Source: Roseibium aquae | GTDB lineage: Bacteria > Pseudomonadota > Alphaproteobacteria > Rhizobiales > Stappiaceae | Length of the DNA: 64,000 nucleotides | Assembly (NCBI RefSeq): GCF_008711285.1 | Contig: NZ_VXDC01000007.1 | Location: forward strand, 62,001 to 126,000 | Reading direction: 5' to 3' | Shown here: positions 53,620 through 63,972 of the stretch, piece by piece | How positions within the stretch are numbered: position 1 is the stretch's first letter | Layout of the letters: each line of letters opens with the position of its first letter | Program-made: the position numbers and the translations under genes | Notes under the pieces: generated by a model | Told to the model about the DNA's origin: nothing | Database searches by the model: none | Seen by the model: the letters and a program-made list of their open reading frames with translations, nothing else

Positions 53620-54021
53620 ATGAGTGACGAGCAGCCCCAGGGCGAACTGACTTTGCGAACCATGGCCATGCCGGCCGACACCAATGCGGCGGGCGATATC
53701 TTCGGGGGATGGGTTCTGTCGCAAATGGATCTCGCCGGCGGGATTGCGGCCGGTCAGCGGGCAGCGGGGCGGGTCGTCACAATTGCCGTCGACAAGATGA
53801 AGTTCATCCGTCCGGTCCATGTTGGCGATGTCCTGTGCGTGTACAGCCGCGTGGGCCGCGTCGGGACATCCTCCATGGAAATCATTCTGGAGGCCTGGGC
53901 ACTGCGCCACCGCTTCGGCCACCGCGAGAAGGTGACCCAGGCAACCTTTACCATGGTGGCCGTGGATGAAGACGGCCGCCCGCGTCCGGTGCCGAAGGAA
54001 CAGCCCATCGCGGGGGCATAG
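53620..54021 (+). CDS. Acyl-CoA thioesterase, YciA family
   Basis: A 133-residue hotdog-fold thioesterase hydrolysing acyl-CoAs. The active-site segment 'PADTNAAGDIFGGWVLSQMD' carries the Asn-x-x-Gly-Asp of YciA, with 'DKMKFIRPVHVGDVLCVYS' as the conserved beta-strand. The ATG at 53620 follows GAGGAGTGCCCGC. It may be transcribed with the upstream Crp/Fnr gene (64-bp gap). It converges on a small minus-strand gene. Confidence 0.92.
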   Translation: MSDEQPQGELTLRTMAMPADTNAAGDIFGGWVLSQMDLAGGIAAGQRAAGRVVTIAVDKMKFIRPVHVGDVLCVYSRVGRVGTSSMEIILEAWALRHRFGHREKVTQATFTMVAVDEDGRPRPVPKEQPIAGA

Positions 54022-54048
54022 GCGGCGCCGGGAAGAGCGGCGGCGGGG

Positions 54049-54357
54049 TCAGGCTTTCGCGCGCCGGCGGGCCAGAATGTCGGCAAACAGGCGTTCGTCG
54101 ATGGCGTAGCCGCATCCGCTGTTCCACAGGCGGAACAGTTCGTTGAAACGCTGAAGGCGTTCGGGAAGGCTCAAAGGCGGATAGTGACGCGCCAGGCCGG
54201 CTGTAACCCGGCGGTTTTTCAAGCGCACGAGAACGGTGTTCTCCGCCGCTTCCAGCCAGGCTTCAAGGCCGAGCGACTGGACCGCCTCGTCATAGCAGGC
54301 CGTCTTGGCGGATGGGAGTTGTTCGCCGGAGCGTATGGCGAGAGTGACTTGAGACAA
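54049..54357 (-). CDS. Small uncharacterised protein, probable TTG start
   Basis: About 102 residues from a TTG at 54357, chosen because GGAGGA lies six bases upstream; a GTG at 54435 opens the same frame but adds an unconvincing extension. The sequence has 'LGLEAWLEAAENTVLVRLKNRRVTAGL' and 'PERLQRFNELFRLWNSGCGYAIDERLFADILARRR', helical and basic towards the end. No family recognised. It lies between two converging or divergent units and probably has its own promoter. Confidence 0.5.
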   Translation of the reverse strand: MSQVTLAIRSGEQLPSAKTACYDEAVQSLGLEAWLEAAENTVLVRLKNRRVTAGLARHYPPLSLPERLQRFNELFRLWNSGCGYAIDERLFADILARRRAKA

Positions 54358-54575
54358 AATAAATCCTCCATCGGTTGCCCGAGGAGGACTGGCGCATGAC
54401 GTCGGAACCGCTTCGTTGTCTTTTCGCGGATGCACGAAAAGACCGCATCCCTGGTGCGGAAACCACCTTGCCCGGTCGGCAGGTTGGCGAGGGCGCCAGC
54501 CCTTCTCTTGATGATGGACGGCTTATGACATGCCCGTGTCAGTTTGACAAGCTTCGTTCCTTTTGGTCCGCAAGG

Positions 54576-55307
54576 CTAGTCCCTGACGCTTGGCGGAAGG
54601 ATCTGGTCGGTGTCGATCGCCCCGTCCACCAGATGGATCCGCCTTTGCATCCTGCTGGCCAGGTCCATGTCATGGGTGACAGCGACAATGGAGGTGCCGG
54701 TTTCCGTGACGATGGACTGCAGGGTATCGAAGACCTGTTCGGTGGCGCGGCTGTCGAGGCTCCCGGTCGGTTCGTCCGCGAGGATCAGGCGGGGAGCGTT
54801 GGCGAGCGCGCGGGCCACGGCCACCCTTTGCCTTTGGCCGCCGGACAATTCCGCGGGCAGCCGGTCCACATAGTCGGCCAGACCAAAGTTCTTGAGCAGG
54901 TCAGTGGCCCGGGTTTTTTGTTGCTTCGGGGTCAATGCTCCCAGTCTCTGCATGGGGATCATGACGTTGTCGCGGGCGCTGAACTCGGGAAGAAGGAAAT
55001 GGAACTGGAAGACGAAGCCGATCTGCTCCAGCCGGATCCGGGCCAGGTCCTTTTTCGGCAAGGTGTGGGTTGCCTTGCCGTGAATGAGGACTTCGCCGGC
55101 GGTTGGCCGGTCGAGCAGGCCGAGCAGGTAAAGAAGCGAGGACTTGCCTGAACCGGATGGGCCGGTGATCGCGACGAATTCCCCGCAGCCAATCGTGAAC
55201 GACACGTTCTGGACGAGGGTGACCGGAACCACGCCCGGAAGGATCCGGGTCAAACCGCGGGCTTCGAGGAGGGGAGTCCCTTGGACAAGAGGCCGGTCGC
55301 CAGCCAT
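54576..55307 (-). CDS. ABC transporter ATP-binding protein (DevA/MacB/LolD-like)
   Basis: A 243-residue ATPase of a tripartite exporter. Walker A 'GPSGSGKSSLLYLLGLLDRP', Q loop region 'FVFQFHFLLPEFSA', signature 'LSGGQRQRVAVARALAN' and Walker B 'LILADEPTGSLDS' are intact, as in the LolD/MacB type. The ATG at 55307 is chosen, two bases after the permease stop; the frame opens further upstream at 55526. Third gene of adaptor-permease-ATPase, the order of DevBCA exporters. Confidence 0.92.
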   Translation of the reverse strand: MAGDRPLVQGTPLLEARGLTRILPGVVPVTLVQNVSFTIGCGEFVAITGPSGSGKSSLLYLLGLLDRPTAGEVLIHGKATHTLPKKDLARIRLEQIGFVFQFHFLLPEFSARDNVMIPMQRLGALTPKQQKTRATDLLKNFGLADYVDRLPAELSGGQRQRVAVARALANAPRLILADEPTGSLDSRATEQVFDTLQSIVTETGTSIVAVTHDMDLASRMQRRIHLVDGAIDTDQILPPSVRD

Positions 55308-55309
55308 GG

Positions 55310-56548
55310 CTACGTGGCTCCGCGGATGATGTCCACGGGGTTCAGCCGCGCCGCCCTGCGGGCGGGAAAGAAGCCGGCGACACCGGCCGAGATCAGGGCA
55401 ATGCCGCTCGCGATGGCATAATGCCAGACGGACATGTAGATCGGCAGATGCGTCATTTCCCGGCCCACGGAGAACTCGAAGCGGATGGTCGAGAGGTAGC
55501 TGGACAATCCGTACCCCAACAGGCAACCGGCCAGTGCGCCGAGGATGCCGATCACCAAGCCCTCGAGCACAAAAATTAGCTGGATATCGTGTTCCGGAAA
55601 TCCGAGCGATTTCAGTATGGCGATGTCCCGGGCCTTCTCGTGCACGATGGTCGAGATGATATTGAAGATCCCGAACCCGGCGACCACCAGGATTGCTCCG
55701 ACCACCGTGTACATGATCACGTTCCGGACGGCGAAAGCCTCCATCAGCCCTTCATTGGCTTCCTCCCATGACACGGCCTTGTAGCCAAGCTGCCGTTCGG
55801 CCCGCTCCGCCACGGCCGGAGCCTCGGCGATAGTGTCGAGGCGCAGCGTGATCCGGTTGATGACATTGGGTTTTTCCAGAAGGATCTGGACCGCTTTAAG
55901 CGGTGCATAGGCCAGAGCTTCATCGCTTGCGCTCACGCCCTTATGAAAAATTCCGACGATCTTGAAACGCTTGGAGAGGCCCGAAGCGCTGGTCACTGTC
56001 ACCGTATCCCCCAGATCCGCTCCGAGGCGCCCGGCCGCACTGTCACCGATCACCAGACTGTCCGGCGTTGTGGCAAGGTCCTCGAACCGGCCCCGGCGCA
56101 TGTCATCCTTGATCGTGGACACCGAGAGTTCGTCTGTGGGGACAACGCCCACAAGCGTCATGCCCAGATCCTGCCCGCTGTAGCGCAAGACCGCCTGGCC
56201 GCTCAGCTGTTGGGCAAGGTTGCCGTCGACCCAATCCCGCAGGGACGCCATGGCTTCCGTTGGGTTGCGGATCCCCCCGATGTCGTCGAGCGGCCGCAGC
56301 CCGTGAAAGGCGACCGCTTGATAGAACCGGCTGGCTGGCTGGAGGGTGGGATCGCGTTTTTCGTCGCGAATTTCGACATGCGGAATGGCGTTGATCAAGG
56401 ACTCGACGAAATCGCGTTGGGAGCCTTGCATCAAGGCGGCCATGGCAATGGAAAATCCGACGCCCAAGGCAACGCCCAGGGTCGAGACGATGGTTTGCCT
56501 GAGGCGGTTGCGCACGTGGGTTCCCGCGATTTTGAAAAGCAGGTTCAC
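55310..56548 (-). CDS. ABC transporter permease, FtsX/MacB type
   Basis: A 412-residue permease with an N-terminal helix (about 18-38), a large periplasmic MacB_PCD domain (about 40-270) and three C-terminal FtsX helices (about 280-405; 'VVGAILVVAGFGIFNIISTIV', 'IGILGALAGCLLGYGLSSYL', 'ALISAGVAGFFPARRAARL'), ending 'LNPVDIIRG'. This is the DevC/MacB/LolC topology. It overlaps the adaptor gene by ATGA, and the ATPase starts two bases after its stop. Substrate unknown; such pumps export lipids, siderophores or peptides. Confidence 0.92.
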   Translation of the reverse strand: MNLLFKIAGTHVRNRLRQTIVSTLGVALGVGFSIAMAALMQGSQRDFVESLINAIPHVEIRDEKRDPTLQPASRFYQAVAFHGLRPLDDIGGIRNPTEAMASLRDWVDGNLAQQLSGQAVLRYSGQDLGMTLVGVVPTDELSVSTIKDDMRRGRFEDLATTPDSLVIGDSAAGRLGADLGDTVTVTSASGLSKRFKIVGIFHKGVSASDEALAYAPLKAVQILLEKPNVINRITLRLDTIAEAPAVAERAERQLGYKAVSWEEANEGLMEAFAVRNVIMYTVVGAILVVAGFGIFNIISTIVHEKARDIAILKSLGFPEHDIQLIFVLEGLVIGILGALAGCLLGYGLSSYLSTIRFEFSVGREMTHLPIYMSVWHYAIASGIALISAGVAGFFPARRAARLNPVDIIRGAT

Positions 56549-57549
56549 GAACCGGCTCCCTCTGTCGCGGCAACCCGCTGTCCGTCTTTAATGTCCGACC
56601 GGTAGGGGGTGACAAGCTTGGTGTCCTCGTCCAGTCCCTCCAGCACCTCCACGGCGCGTGTGCCGCGAATGCCTGTCTTCAGCCACCGCCGTTCGGCCCG
56701 GCCGTCCTCTGCAACGATGAGGACGGTGTCCTTGTCCAATGCCGCGGCCGGGATGAGGAGTGTGTCGCGAACTTCCCTGGTGATGATGTTGAGCTCAACC
56801 GTCATGCCGATCCGAAGCGGCGTTTCATCCGGCAGGCTCAGATACACCCGGTAATTTTTCAAAACCGGATCCCCTTTCGGCGTGATCCGTTGCACGGCGG
56901 CTTCGAGCTCTTGATCGGGAAAGGCATCCGCGCGGACCAGTGCCCGCTGGTCCGTGGAGACCTTCGGAATGTCCTCCTCATTGACCTCGGCGACCAATCT
57001 CAGCGGCCGGGGCTGCCCGATCCAGAACAGAATGTCGCCCGGCGCGGCAACCTCACCGATCGCGCCATCCTGACGCAAAACCATCCCCGTCATGGGCGCC
57101 AGAATTCGATAGTCGTTCAGCCGTTCCCGCTGGGCCGCGAGCAGAGCGTTGATTTGCACAAGCTGGCTCTGGGCGCGGTCGTAGGTGTGCTGGCTGATGA
57201 CGCGCCGTTCCAGCAACTCAAAGGCCCGCTCCCGCTCCGATGTCGCCAGCTCCTGACGGGCTTCCAGTTCCTTCAGCGTGGCCCTGGCGTCACCGCTGTC
57301 CAGAACTGCCAGTTCGCGCCCCTCTTCGACCCATTCGCCTTCGCAATCGCACAAGGAGACGAGGCGTTCGCGCACGACGGGTGTTACCTTGGCCCAGTGG
57401 ACCGGTTCCACGACCGCGGTCGCGTAGACCACCTCGGCCGCGTCTCCCCGGTAGGGATGGGCGATTGTGACCTCCACCGGCCGCTGCCAGGCCAACAGGG
57501 CAGCACCCGCCAAGCCGGCAAGGACAGCGATAAGGGCCAAGCGGCGCAT
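56545..57549 (-). CDS. Periplasmic adaptor subunit (HlyD/DevB-like) of ABC exporter
   Basis: A 334-residue membrane-fusion protein. One N-terminal helix (about residues 2-20) anchors it; then a biotinyl-lipoyl-like half ('CEGEWVEEGRELAVLDSG'), an alpha hairpin (about 85-130, 'ATLKELEARQELATSERERAFELLE'-like heptads), the second lipoyl half ('RILAPMTGMVLRQDGAIGEV') and beta-barrel domains. The ATG at 57549 is chosen after GGGAGAGAGCAAGT; an in-frame ATG seven codons upstream overlaps a 26-bp palindrome. First gene of the exporter operon. No outer-membrane TolC gene is adjacent. Confidence 0.9.
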   Translation of the reverse strand: MRRLALIAVLAGLAGAALLAWQRPVEVTIAHPYRGDAAEVVYATAVVEPVHWAKVTPVVRERLVSLCDCEGEWVEEGRELAVLDSGDARATLKELEARQELATSERERAFELLERRVISQHTYDRAQSQLVQINALLAAQRERLNDYRILAPMTGMVLRQDGAIGEVAAPGDILFWIGQPRPLRLVAEVNEEDIPKVSTDQRALVRADAFPDQELEAAVQRITPKGDPVLKNYRVYLSLPDETPLRIGMTVELNIITREVRDTLLIPAAALDKDTVLIVAEDGRAERRWLKTGIRGTRAVEVLEGLDEDTKLVTPYRSDIKDGQRVAATEGAGS

Positions 57550-57554
57550 ACTTG

Positions 57555-57580
57555 CTCTCTCCCGTTGCAACGGGAGAGAG
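57555..57580. promoter_or_regulatory. 26-bp perfect palindrome overlapping the exporter operon ribosome site
   Basis: A perfect palindrome with left half CTCTCTCCCGTTG (57555-57567) and right half CAACGGGAGAGAG (57568-57580), centred on TTGCAA. Its left arm is the GGGAGAGAG ribosome site of the adaptor gene read on the minus strand. It could be an operator, or an mRNA hairpin hiding the ribosome site. Confidence 0.75.
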
Positions 57581-57678
57581 TCTTATCGGCGTTATGCCGC
57601 CGTGCCTTGGGCTGGATCAAATGCCTGGCTGCGCGGCGCAGGGAGTTCTGCCCGGAGCGACTTCCCAACGCCCGATGC

Positions 57679-58680
57679 TTAACGGGCCGACACCTTGACG
57701 ACCAGCTTGCCCTTGTTGGTACCATCGAACAGCCGGTTGATGACCTCGGGTGCATTTTGCAGCCCTTCCGCGATGTCCAGCCGGTACTTCAGGTGACCGG
57801 ATTGCATCAGCTTTGCGAGTTCCGCGAAGATTGCGGGATACTTGTCGAAATGATCGGTCATGACGAAGCCCTTCAACGTCAGGCGTTTGCGCACAATGGC
57901 GGTCATGTCCGGGTAAGCATCCGGCTGCTCGCCGTTATAGACCGAGATGAAGCCGCACATGATGATCCGCCCATGCGCCTTCATGTTCTGCAGGGCCGCG
58001 GCAAACGGCTTGCCTCCGACATTCTCGAAGTGGATATCGATGCCTTCAGGGGCATGTTTCTCCAGTTCCGCGGGCAGGTTGTCGGTCCGGTAGTTGAGCG
58101 CGACGTCGAAGCCCAGGTCCTTTACAAGCCAGTCGCATTTTTCTTGTGTACCGGCGATCCCGATAACCTTGAGGCCGAGGGCCTTGCCGATCTGGCCGAC
58201 AAGCGATCCCACGGATCCGGCCGCGCCGGTCACGCACAGGACTTCCCCGGATTTTGGCTGTCCCTCATTTACCAGACCGTGATAGGCGGTGGCGCCGGCA
58301 AGCCCGAGGATCCCCATATAGTCTTCCATGGCAACGGAGGCGGGGACCCGGTTGAGTTGACCCGGCCCAATGTCGAGGTACTCGGTCCAGCCGACGAAGC
58401 CGGTGACCCAGTCGCCCATCTGGTAGGCGTCCGTCTTGCTTTCCTCGATCACGCCGATGCCGAGCGCACGCATTGTGTCTCCGATCGGGACCGGCGGCAC
58501 GTAACTCCGGGTGTCCGGAGAGACCCAGCCGCGCATGGCCGGATCGAGCGAGACATACACGACGCGAACCCTGGCCTTTCCGTCTTCAAGCTCCGGCAGG
58601 TCCTCGGTCACGGTGTCGAAGTGATCTGGTGAAAAACGTCCGGTCGGACGGCTTTTCAGGGTCAGGCGTGTGTTCTTCAT
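57679..58680 (-). CDS. NADP-dependent oxidoreductase, MDR/CurA-like
   Basis: A 333-residue medium-chain reductase of the leukotriene-B4 12-hydroxydehydrogenase/CurA class without zinc. The N-terminal catalytic part (about 1-130) has 'VSLDPAMRGWVSPDTRSYVPP'-type sequence, and the Rossmann fold carries 'VTGAAGSVGSLVGQIGKALG' (about 152-171). These reduce the double bond of unsaturated ketones with NADPH. Physiological substrate unknown. It is a single gene downstream of nothing obvious; slyX lies 224 bp further upstream on the same strand. Confidence 0.9.
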   Translation of the reverse strand: MKNTRLTLKSRPTGRFSPDHFDTVTEDLPELEDGKARVRVVYVSLDPAMRGWVSPDTRSYVPPVPIGDTMRALGIGVIEESKTDAYQMGDWVTGFVGWTEYLDIGPGQLNRVPASVAMEDYMGILGLAGATAYHGLVNEGQPKSGEVLCVTGAAGSVGSLVGQIGKALGLKVIGIAGTQEKCDWLVKDLGFDVALNYRTDNLPAELEKHAPEGIDIHFENVGGKPFAAALQNMKAHGRIIMCGFISVYNGEQPDAYPDMTAIVRKRLTLKGFVMTDHFDKYPAIFAELAKLMQSGHLKYRLDIAEGLQNAPEVINRLFDGTNKGKLVVKVSAR

Positions 58681-58904
58681 GTCTGGAAATCCTGCTTGAG
58701 TTTGGGGCGCATGGCTCCGGCCGGCACCATGTCTGGAATTGTGGGGGAGGGAACCGGGCGCATGCCGGAGCGAGAGCCCTTCCTGACACGATTGTATCGC
58801 CCCGCGACCAATCGAATCTGGAAAATGCTCTACCCCACCAAAAGTGCGGGCAGTTCTTCCCGGTCAGGTTGGAACGGTCGCTTCAACCTGACCAGATAGT
58901 GCCA

Positions 58905-59117
58905 CTAGTAGTGCGGCGGTTTTTCTGACGCTGGGATCGGAACCGCCGTGTCCGCCAGCTCCGCAAGTTGATCGGTCATGAGAAGCAGGTGCTTCGACAT
59001 CTTGTCGATGGTCCGTCCTTGCTCCGTCACGATGGTGTTGAGATCGTCGATGACGCGTTGCGCGTGGGCCAGATCGATCTCGAGCTTCTCGACACGGCTG
59101 GTCAATTCCTCGGTCAT
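58905..59117 (-). CDS. slyX: SlyX family protein
   Basis: A 70-residue coiled-coil protein. Heptad-rich 'SRVEKLEIDLAHAQRVIDDLN' is followed by 'MSKHLLLMTDQLAEL' and the family C-terminal 'EKPPHY', which is nearly invariant in SlyX. Function unknown. Named only for its position near slyD in E. coli, which is not the context here. Confidence 0.88.
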   Translation of the reverse strand: MTEELTSRVEKLEIDLAHAQRVIDDLNTIVTEQGRTIDKMSKHLLLMTDQLAELADTAVPIPASEKPPHY

Positions 59118-59302
59118 GATAGCGATCCTCAGGTCGGGCTGTGCGGGTGATAGGGAATGGGTTTGCCGCGCTTATCTGACACCCATGTAGGAGGTGGGCC
59201 CTGCGGGTGCAACCGACTGCCTCCGGCCGGATTGCGTTGCGAAGATTTTCGGGAACCGGGCCTTCGCGCGAGCAGAAAGAGGCCGGCACAGGGATGAATG
59301 AG

Positions 59303-59419
59303 GTCATCCCGGCCAAACGAAGTACGAGCCGGGATCGGAGAACCGCAAACTTCTGTTCTGGAAACCCATAGTCTATGAACCCCGATCCCGGATTTCCGCT
59401 GCGCTGCATCCGGGATGAC
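59303..59419. repeat. BIME/REP-like palindromic element
   Basis: A 117-bp element bounded by GTCATCCCGG (59303-59312) and CCGGGATGAC (59410-59419). Inside are two hairpins: ATCCCGGC with GCCGGGAT (59306-59335) and CCCGGAT with ATCCGGG (59388-59413). CCGGGATCGG (59329-59338) and CCGATCCCGG (59382-59391) form a further nested inverted repeat. Two convergent hairpins is the layout of bacterial interspersed mosaic elements. Confidence 0.75.
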
Positions 59420-59560
59420 GAAAACGGGGTTTGTCAGCGATCTGGGCCGGCCCGGGAGCCGCCCTTTCCGTAAAGCCTATGAGCTTTGGGCTTTTTGAAA
59501 GCCCATGCCGTCCCCTGTGCCGCATAGCGGCACAAACCGACGATGATAGACGGTCAACGC

Positions 59561-59589
59561 AAAAAGGGGCGGCCCGCAAGCCGCCCCTT
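59561..59589 (-). terminator. Rho-independent terminator of groESL
   Basis: Perfect 10-bp stem AAGGGGCGGC (59564-59573) and GCCGCCCCTT (59580-59589), with AAAAA at 59561-59565 giving a T tract on the minus strand. Confidence 0.9.
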
Positions 59590-59613
59590 CCGCAAGACTT
59601 ATGAGTGGTTGGC

Positions 59614-61597
<1,984 letters not shown>

Positions 61598-61690
61598 GTG
61601 ACTTCTTCCTCTCATGGGCACGCCCCACACCAATAGGCAGCGTGCGAAGCATGATGACTAGGTTTGAAAGGGCAGGGAACCCCGCCCTTG

Positions 61691-61753
61691 TTAGCACTCC
61701 CGTTGGGCGAGTGCCAACGCTCCGCATTTATGAAGTGCCCGCAGCCTTGTCAA
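61691..61753 (-). promoter_or_regulatory. groESL promoter with CIRCE operator
   Basis: CIRCE inverted repeat TTAGCACTC (61691-61699) n9 GAGTGCCAA (61709-61717), consensus except one base in the second arm, the HrcA binding site. On the minus strand upstream are TTGACA (61748-61753) and TAAATG (61725-61730) with 17-bp spacing, a good housekeeping promoter whose start would fall inside or next to CIRCE. Confidence 0.92.
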
Positions 61754-61809
61754 TGCTGCCCGAGGAGAAAAATTCCGGTTTTGAAAACAACTGGCGCCCC
61801 ATACCGGGA

Positions 61810-62379
61810 TCAGTTCCCGGCTGTGGTCCGAAACGGCAGGGTGATCCGGGCCGACGCAGCGTCGACTTCGTCCTGGTAAGTCAGTTCGAGGATATAAGAT
61901 CCGGCAGGCAGGCCCTCGAACTGAAAGCTCATGACCGTTTCCAGCTCGAATCTTGGCTGCCGGGCTGTCCCGGCAAACCTGGCAAACCCGGTTTCTTCGG
62001 CCAGAACCTGTCCGGACGGCGTCAAAAGCCGATAGTCGGCCGTGAGCGCATAGGCCGCCTCGCCATCGCGTTCGGCGAAGCCATAGGCAACCGGTTCGGC
62101 ATAAACATGGATCGCCTCGGACTGCCCGAACTCGGCATTGGGGCGCTGGTCGTACTGGCCATAGCCGCTGGCCGGCCGGGTCGTGAAGACGGCTTTCGAG
62201 AAGGCGAGTGGGGAGGAGCGCCATGCGCTGTCAAGCATGGCCTGGCTTTGCTGCAAGGCGGCGGATGGCGCGGGAACGGAAGGTTCGGTTCCGGTGGTTT
62301 CGCTGGCCACGGCACCGGCCGTGAAAAAAATGAAACCGAGCGCTGCGCCGCAAGCCAGCCGTGTTGCCTGTTTCCCCAT
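61810..62379 (-). CDS. Exported protein of unknown function
   Basis: A 189-residue protein with a signal peptide (residues 1 to about 26, 'LACGAALGFIFFTAGAVAS'). The mature part is beta-rich, with 'AIHVYAEPVAYGFAERDGEAAYALTADYRL' over two strands and 'MSFQFEGLPAGSYILELTYQDEVDA' that looks like a fibronectin-type or carbohydrate-binding-like beta sandwich. I cannot name a family. The ATG at 62379 is chosen after GGTGGGGGTTC; the frame extends to 62448. It lies between groESL and the sigma-54 regulator, 212 bp from groES, and is probably its own unit. Confidence 0.65.
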   Translation of the reverse strand: MGKQATRLACGAALGFIFFTAGAVASETTGTEPSVPAPSAALQQSQAMLDSAWRSSPLAFSKAVFTTRPASGYGQYDQRPNAEFGQSEAIHVYAEPVAYGFAERDGEAAYALTADYRLLTPSGQVLAEETGFARFAGTARQPRFELETVMSFQFEGLPAGSYILELTYQDEVDAASARITLPFRTTAGN

Positions 62380-62508
62380 GAACCCCCACCTGTCGATCAA
62401 CGATAACCCCAAGATTGCGCGGGTATAAACTGCAGATAGCGCCGGCACAAGATGAACGCCCCATTGCGGTAAACACGCGAAAGGGCGCGGCCTTTCAGTT
62501 TAGGGGGC

Positions 62509-63972
62509 TCATGCGGTCCGGCCTGTCCAGGATTGGCGCTTGCGATAGATCGTCGACGGGCTGATCTCAAGCGCGGCGGCAGCCATTGCGATGTTGCCGT
62601 TGAACGCATCGAGGGCGGTTTCGATGATCCGCCGCTCCTGCTCCCACAGCGGCTCGATCGACCCGAAGGCGCGGATGTTCGCCTGGGGTTTGGCCCGTTC
62701 GCGGGACAGGTCCACAATCCCTTGCGTCCGGCCGGAAGGATCGCGGATGAGCATTGGCAGCATGTCCAGGGTGATCGATTGGCCGTCATTCATCACCACG
62801 ATCTGGCGGATGGTGTTTTCCAGTTGCCTGACATTGCCAGGCCATGAATAGGCGGTCAGGCAAGCCTTGGCATCCGCGTCGAACCCGCAAAAGGCGCGGC
62901 CTTCTTCGCCGGCATACGTCCTGAGAAAGGTTGTTGCGAGCGGAATGATGTCTTCGCGCCGGTCGCGCAAGGGGGGCAGATGGACCGGCAAGACGTGCAG
63001 GCGGTAATAGAGGTCCTCGCGGAACCGGCCTGCGGCAATCTCCTGAAGCGGGTTGCGGTTGGTCGCGCAGATGATCCGGGCGTCGACGGAAACAGGCTTG
63101 GCATCGCCCAACCGTTGGAAGGTGCCTGTCTGCAAGAACCGCAGGAGCTTCGATTGAAGCATGAGGTCCATTTCGCCGATCTCGTCGAGAAAAAGCGTCC
63201 CGCCATCGGCCAGTTCGGCGGCACCCGTGCGGTTGTCGGTTGCGCCCGTGAACGCTCCGCGCACATAGCCAAAGATTTCGCTTTCGATCAGATCGCGCGG
63301 AATGGCGGCGCAATTCAGAGTGATGAACGGCTTGTTCCGCCGTTCCGAAAGATCATGGATCGCGTTGGCGCACAGTTCCTTGCCGGTTCCAGATTCGCCG
63401 GTGATGAACACCGGCGCTTGGGAGGGAGCCATCCGCTCGATCTGCTCTGCGATATGCTGCATGGGAGCAGAGCGGCCAATGAGGCGTGCCAGTCCGGTTT
63501 GGCTCTGATCGGTTTTGCCAATTCCGCCGGTGGCAAACGCTTCGGTGTGGGGTGCTGGACCCTCGGCTTCGCTGGCGGGGTTTTGCGGATCATTCTCGTC
63601 CGCCGGCATGAGCGGGCGCATATCGAGCTGCGCGCAGATCTTCTGACCAAGGGTGTCGAGCGAAAAAGGCTTGGTCAGAAAATCATGGGCACCGGCGCGC
63701 ATGGCAGTCACGGCGCGGGAGACCGATCCGCGGGCGGACACGGCGATGATCACAGCGGTTGGACAGCGAACGGCGAATTGTTCAAGTCCGTCATCGCTTG
63801 CCAGGGTTTCAAGGTCCACAATCAGGACATCGGTGATCTGTTGGGTCAGATCTTTCAAACAGGTGTCGGTGTCGTTGTAGTGTGCCGGCGCGCGGCACGT
63901 GAAAGGCAATTTTCCACAAACGGCCCCGGTACGGTTCGCCTCTGAAAGAGACGAGTCGAGAACGCGGACCAT
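62509..63972 (-). CDS. Sigma-54-dependent response regulator, NtrC/LuxO type
   Basis: A 487-residue activator: receiver (about 1-115), sigma-54 AAA+ (about 160-390) and a Fis-type HTH (about 445-480). The AAA+ part has Walker A 'GESGTGKEL', the sigma-54 contact loop 'GAFTGATD', Walker B 'GGTLFLDEIGEMD' and the arginine-finger region 'FREDLYYRLHV'. The receiver keeps Asp in 'DVLIVDLETL' and Lys in 'FLTKPF', but the N-terminal acidic pair is reduced to one Asp ('VLDSSLSEA'), which may weaken metal binding. No histidine kinase is beside it in the window. The ATG at 63972 is the first in the frame. Confidence 0.9.
   Translation of the reverse strand: MVRVLDSSLSEANRTGAVCGKLPFTCRAPAHYNDTDTCLKDLTQQITDVLIVDLETLASDDGLEQFAVRCPTAVIIAVSARGSVSRAVTAMRAGAHDFLTKPFSLDTLGQKICAQLDMRPLMPADENDPQNPASEAEGPAPHTEAFATGGIGKTDQSQTGLARLIGRSAPMQHIAEQIERMAPSQAPVFITGESGTGKELCANAIHDLSERRNKPFITLNCAAIPRDLIESEIFGYVRGAFTGATDNRTGAAELADGGTLFLDEIGEMDLMLQSKLLRFLQTGTFQRLGDAKPVSVDARIICATNRNPLQEIAAGRFREDLYYRLHVLPVHLPPLRDRREDIIPLATTFLRTYAGEEGRAFCGFDADAKACLTAYSWPGNVRQLENTIRQIVVMNDGQSITLDMLPMLIRDPSGRTQGIVDLSRERAKPQANIRAFGSIEPLWEQERRIIETALDAFNGNIAMAAAALEISPSTIYRKRQSWTGRTA

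Larger units (their letters stand above)
59118..59613. other. Gene-free region between slyX and groEL
   Basis: No gene is supported in 496 bp. It holds a BIME-like pair of palindromes (59303-59419) and, at its end, the groEL terminator (59561-59589). The rest is unremarkable. Confidence 0.7.

Noticed and set aside
56890..58632. A 580-codon plus-strand frame across the adaptor and oxidoreductase genes
   Set aside because: It runs through two well-supported minus-strand genes and the palindrome between them; it has no family motifs.
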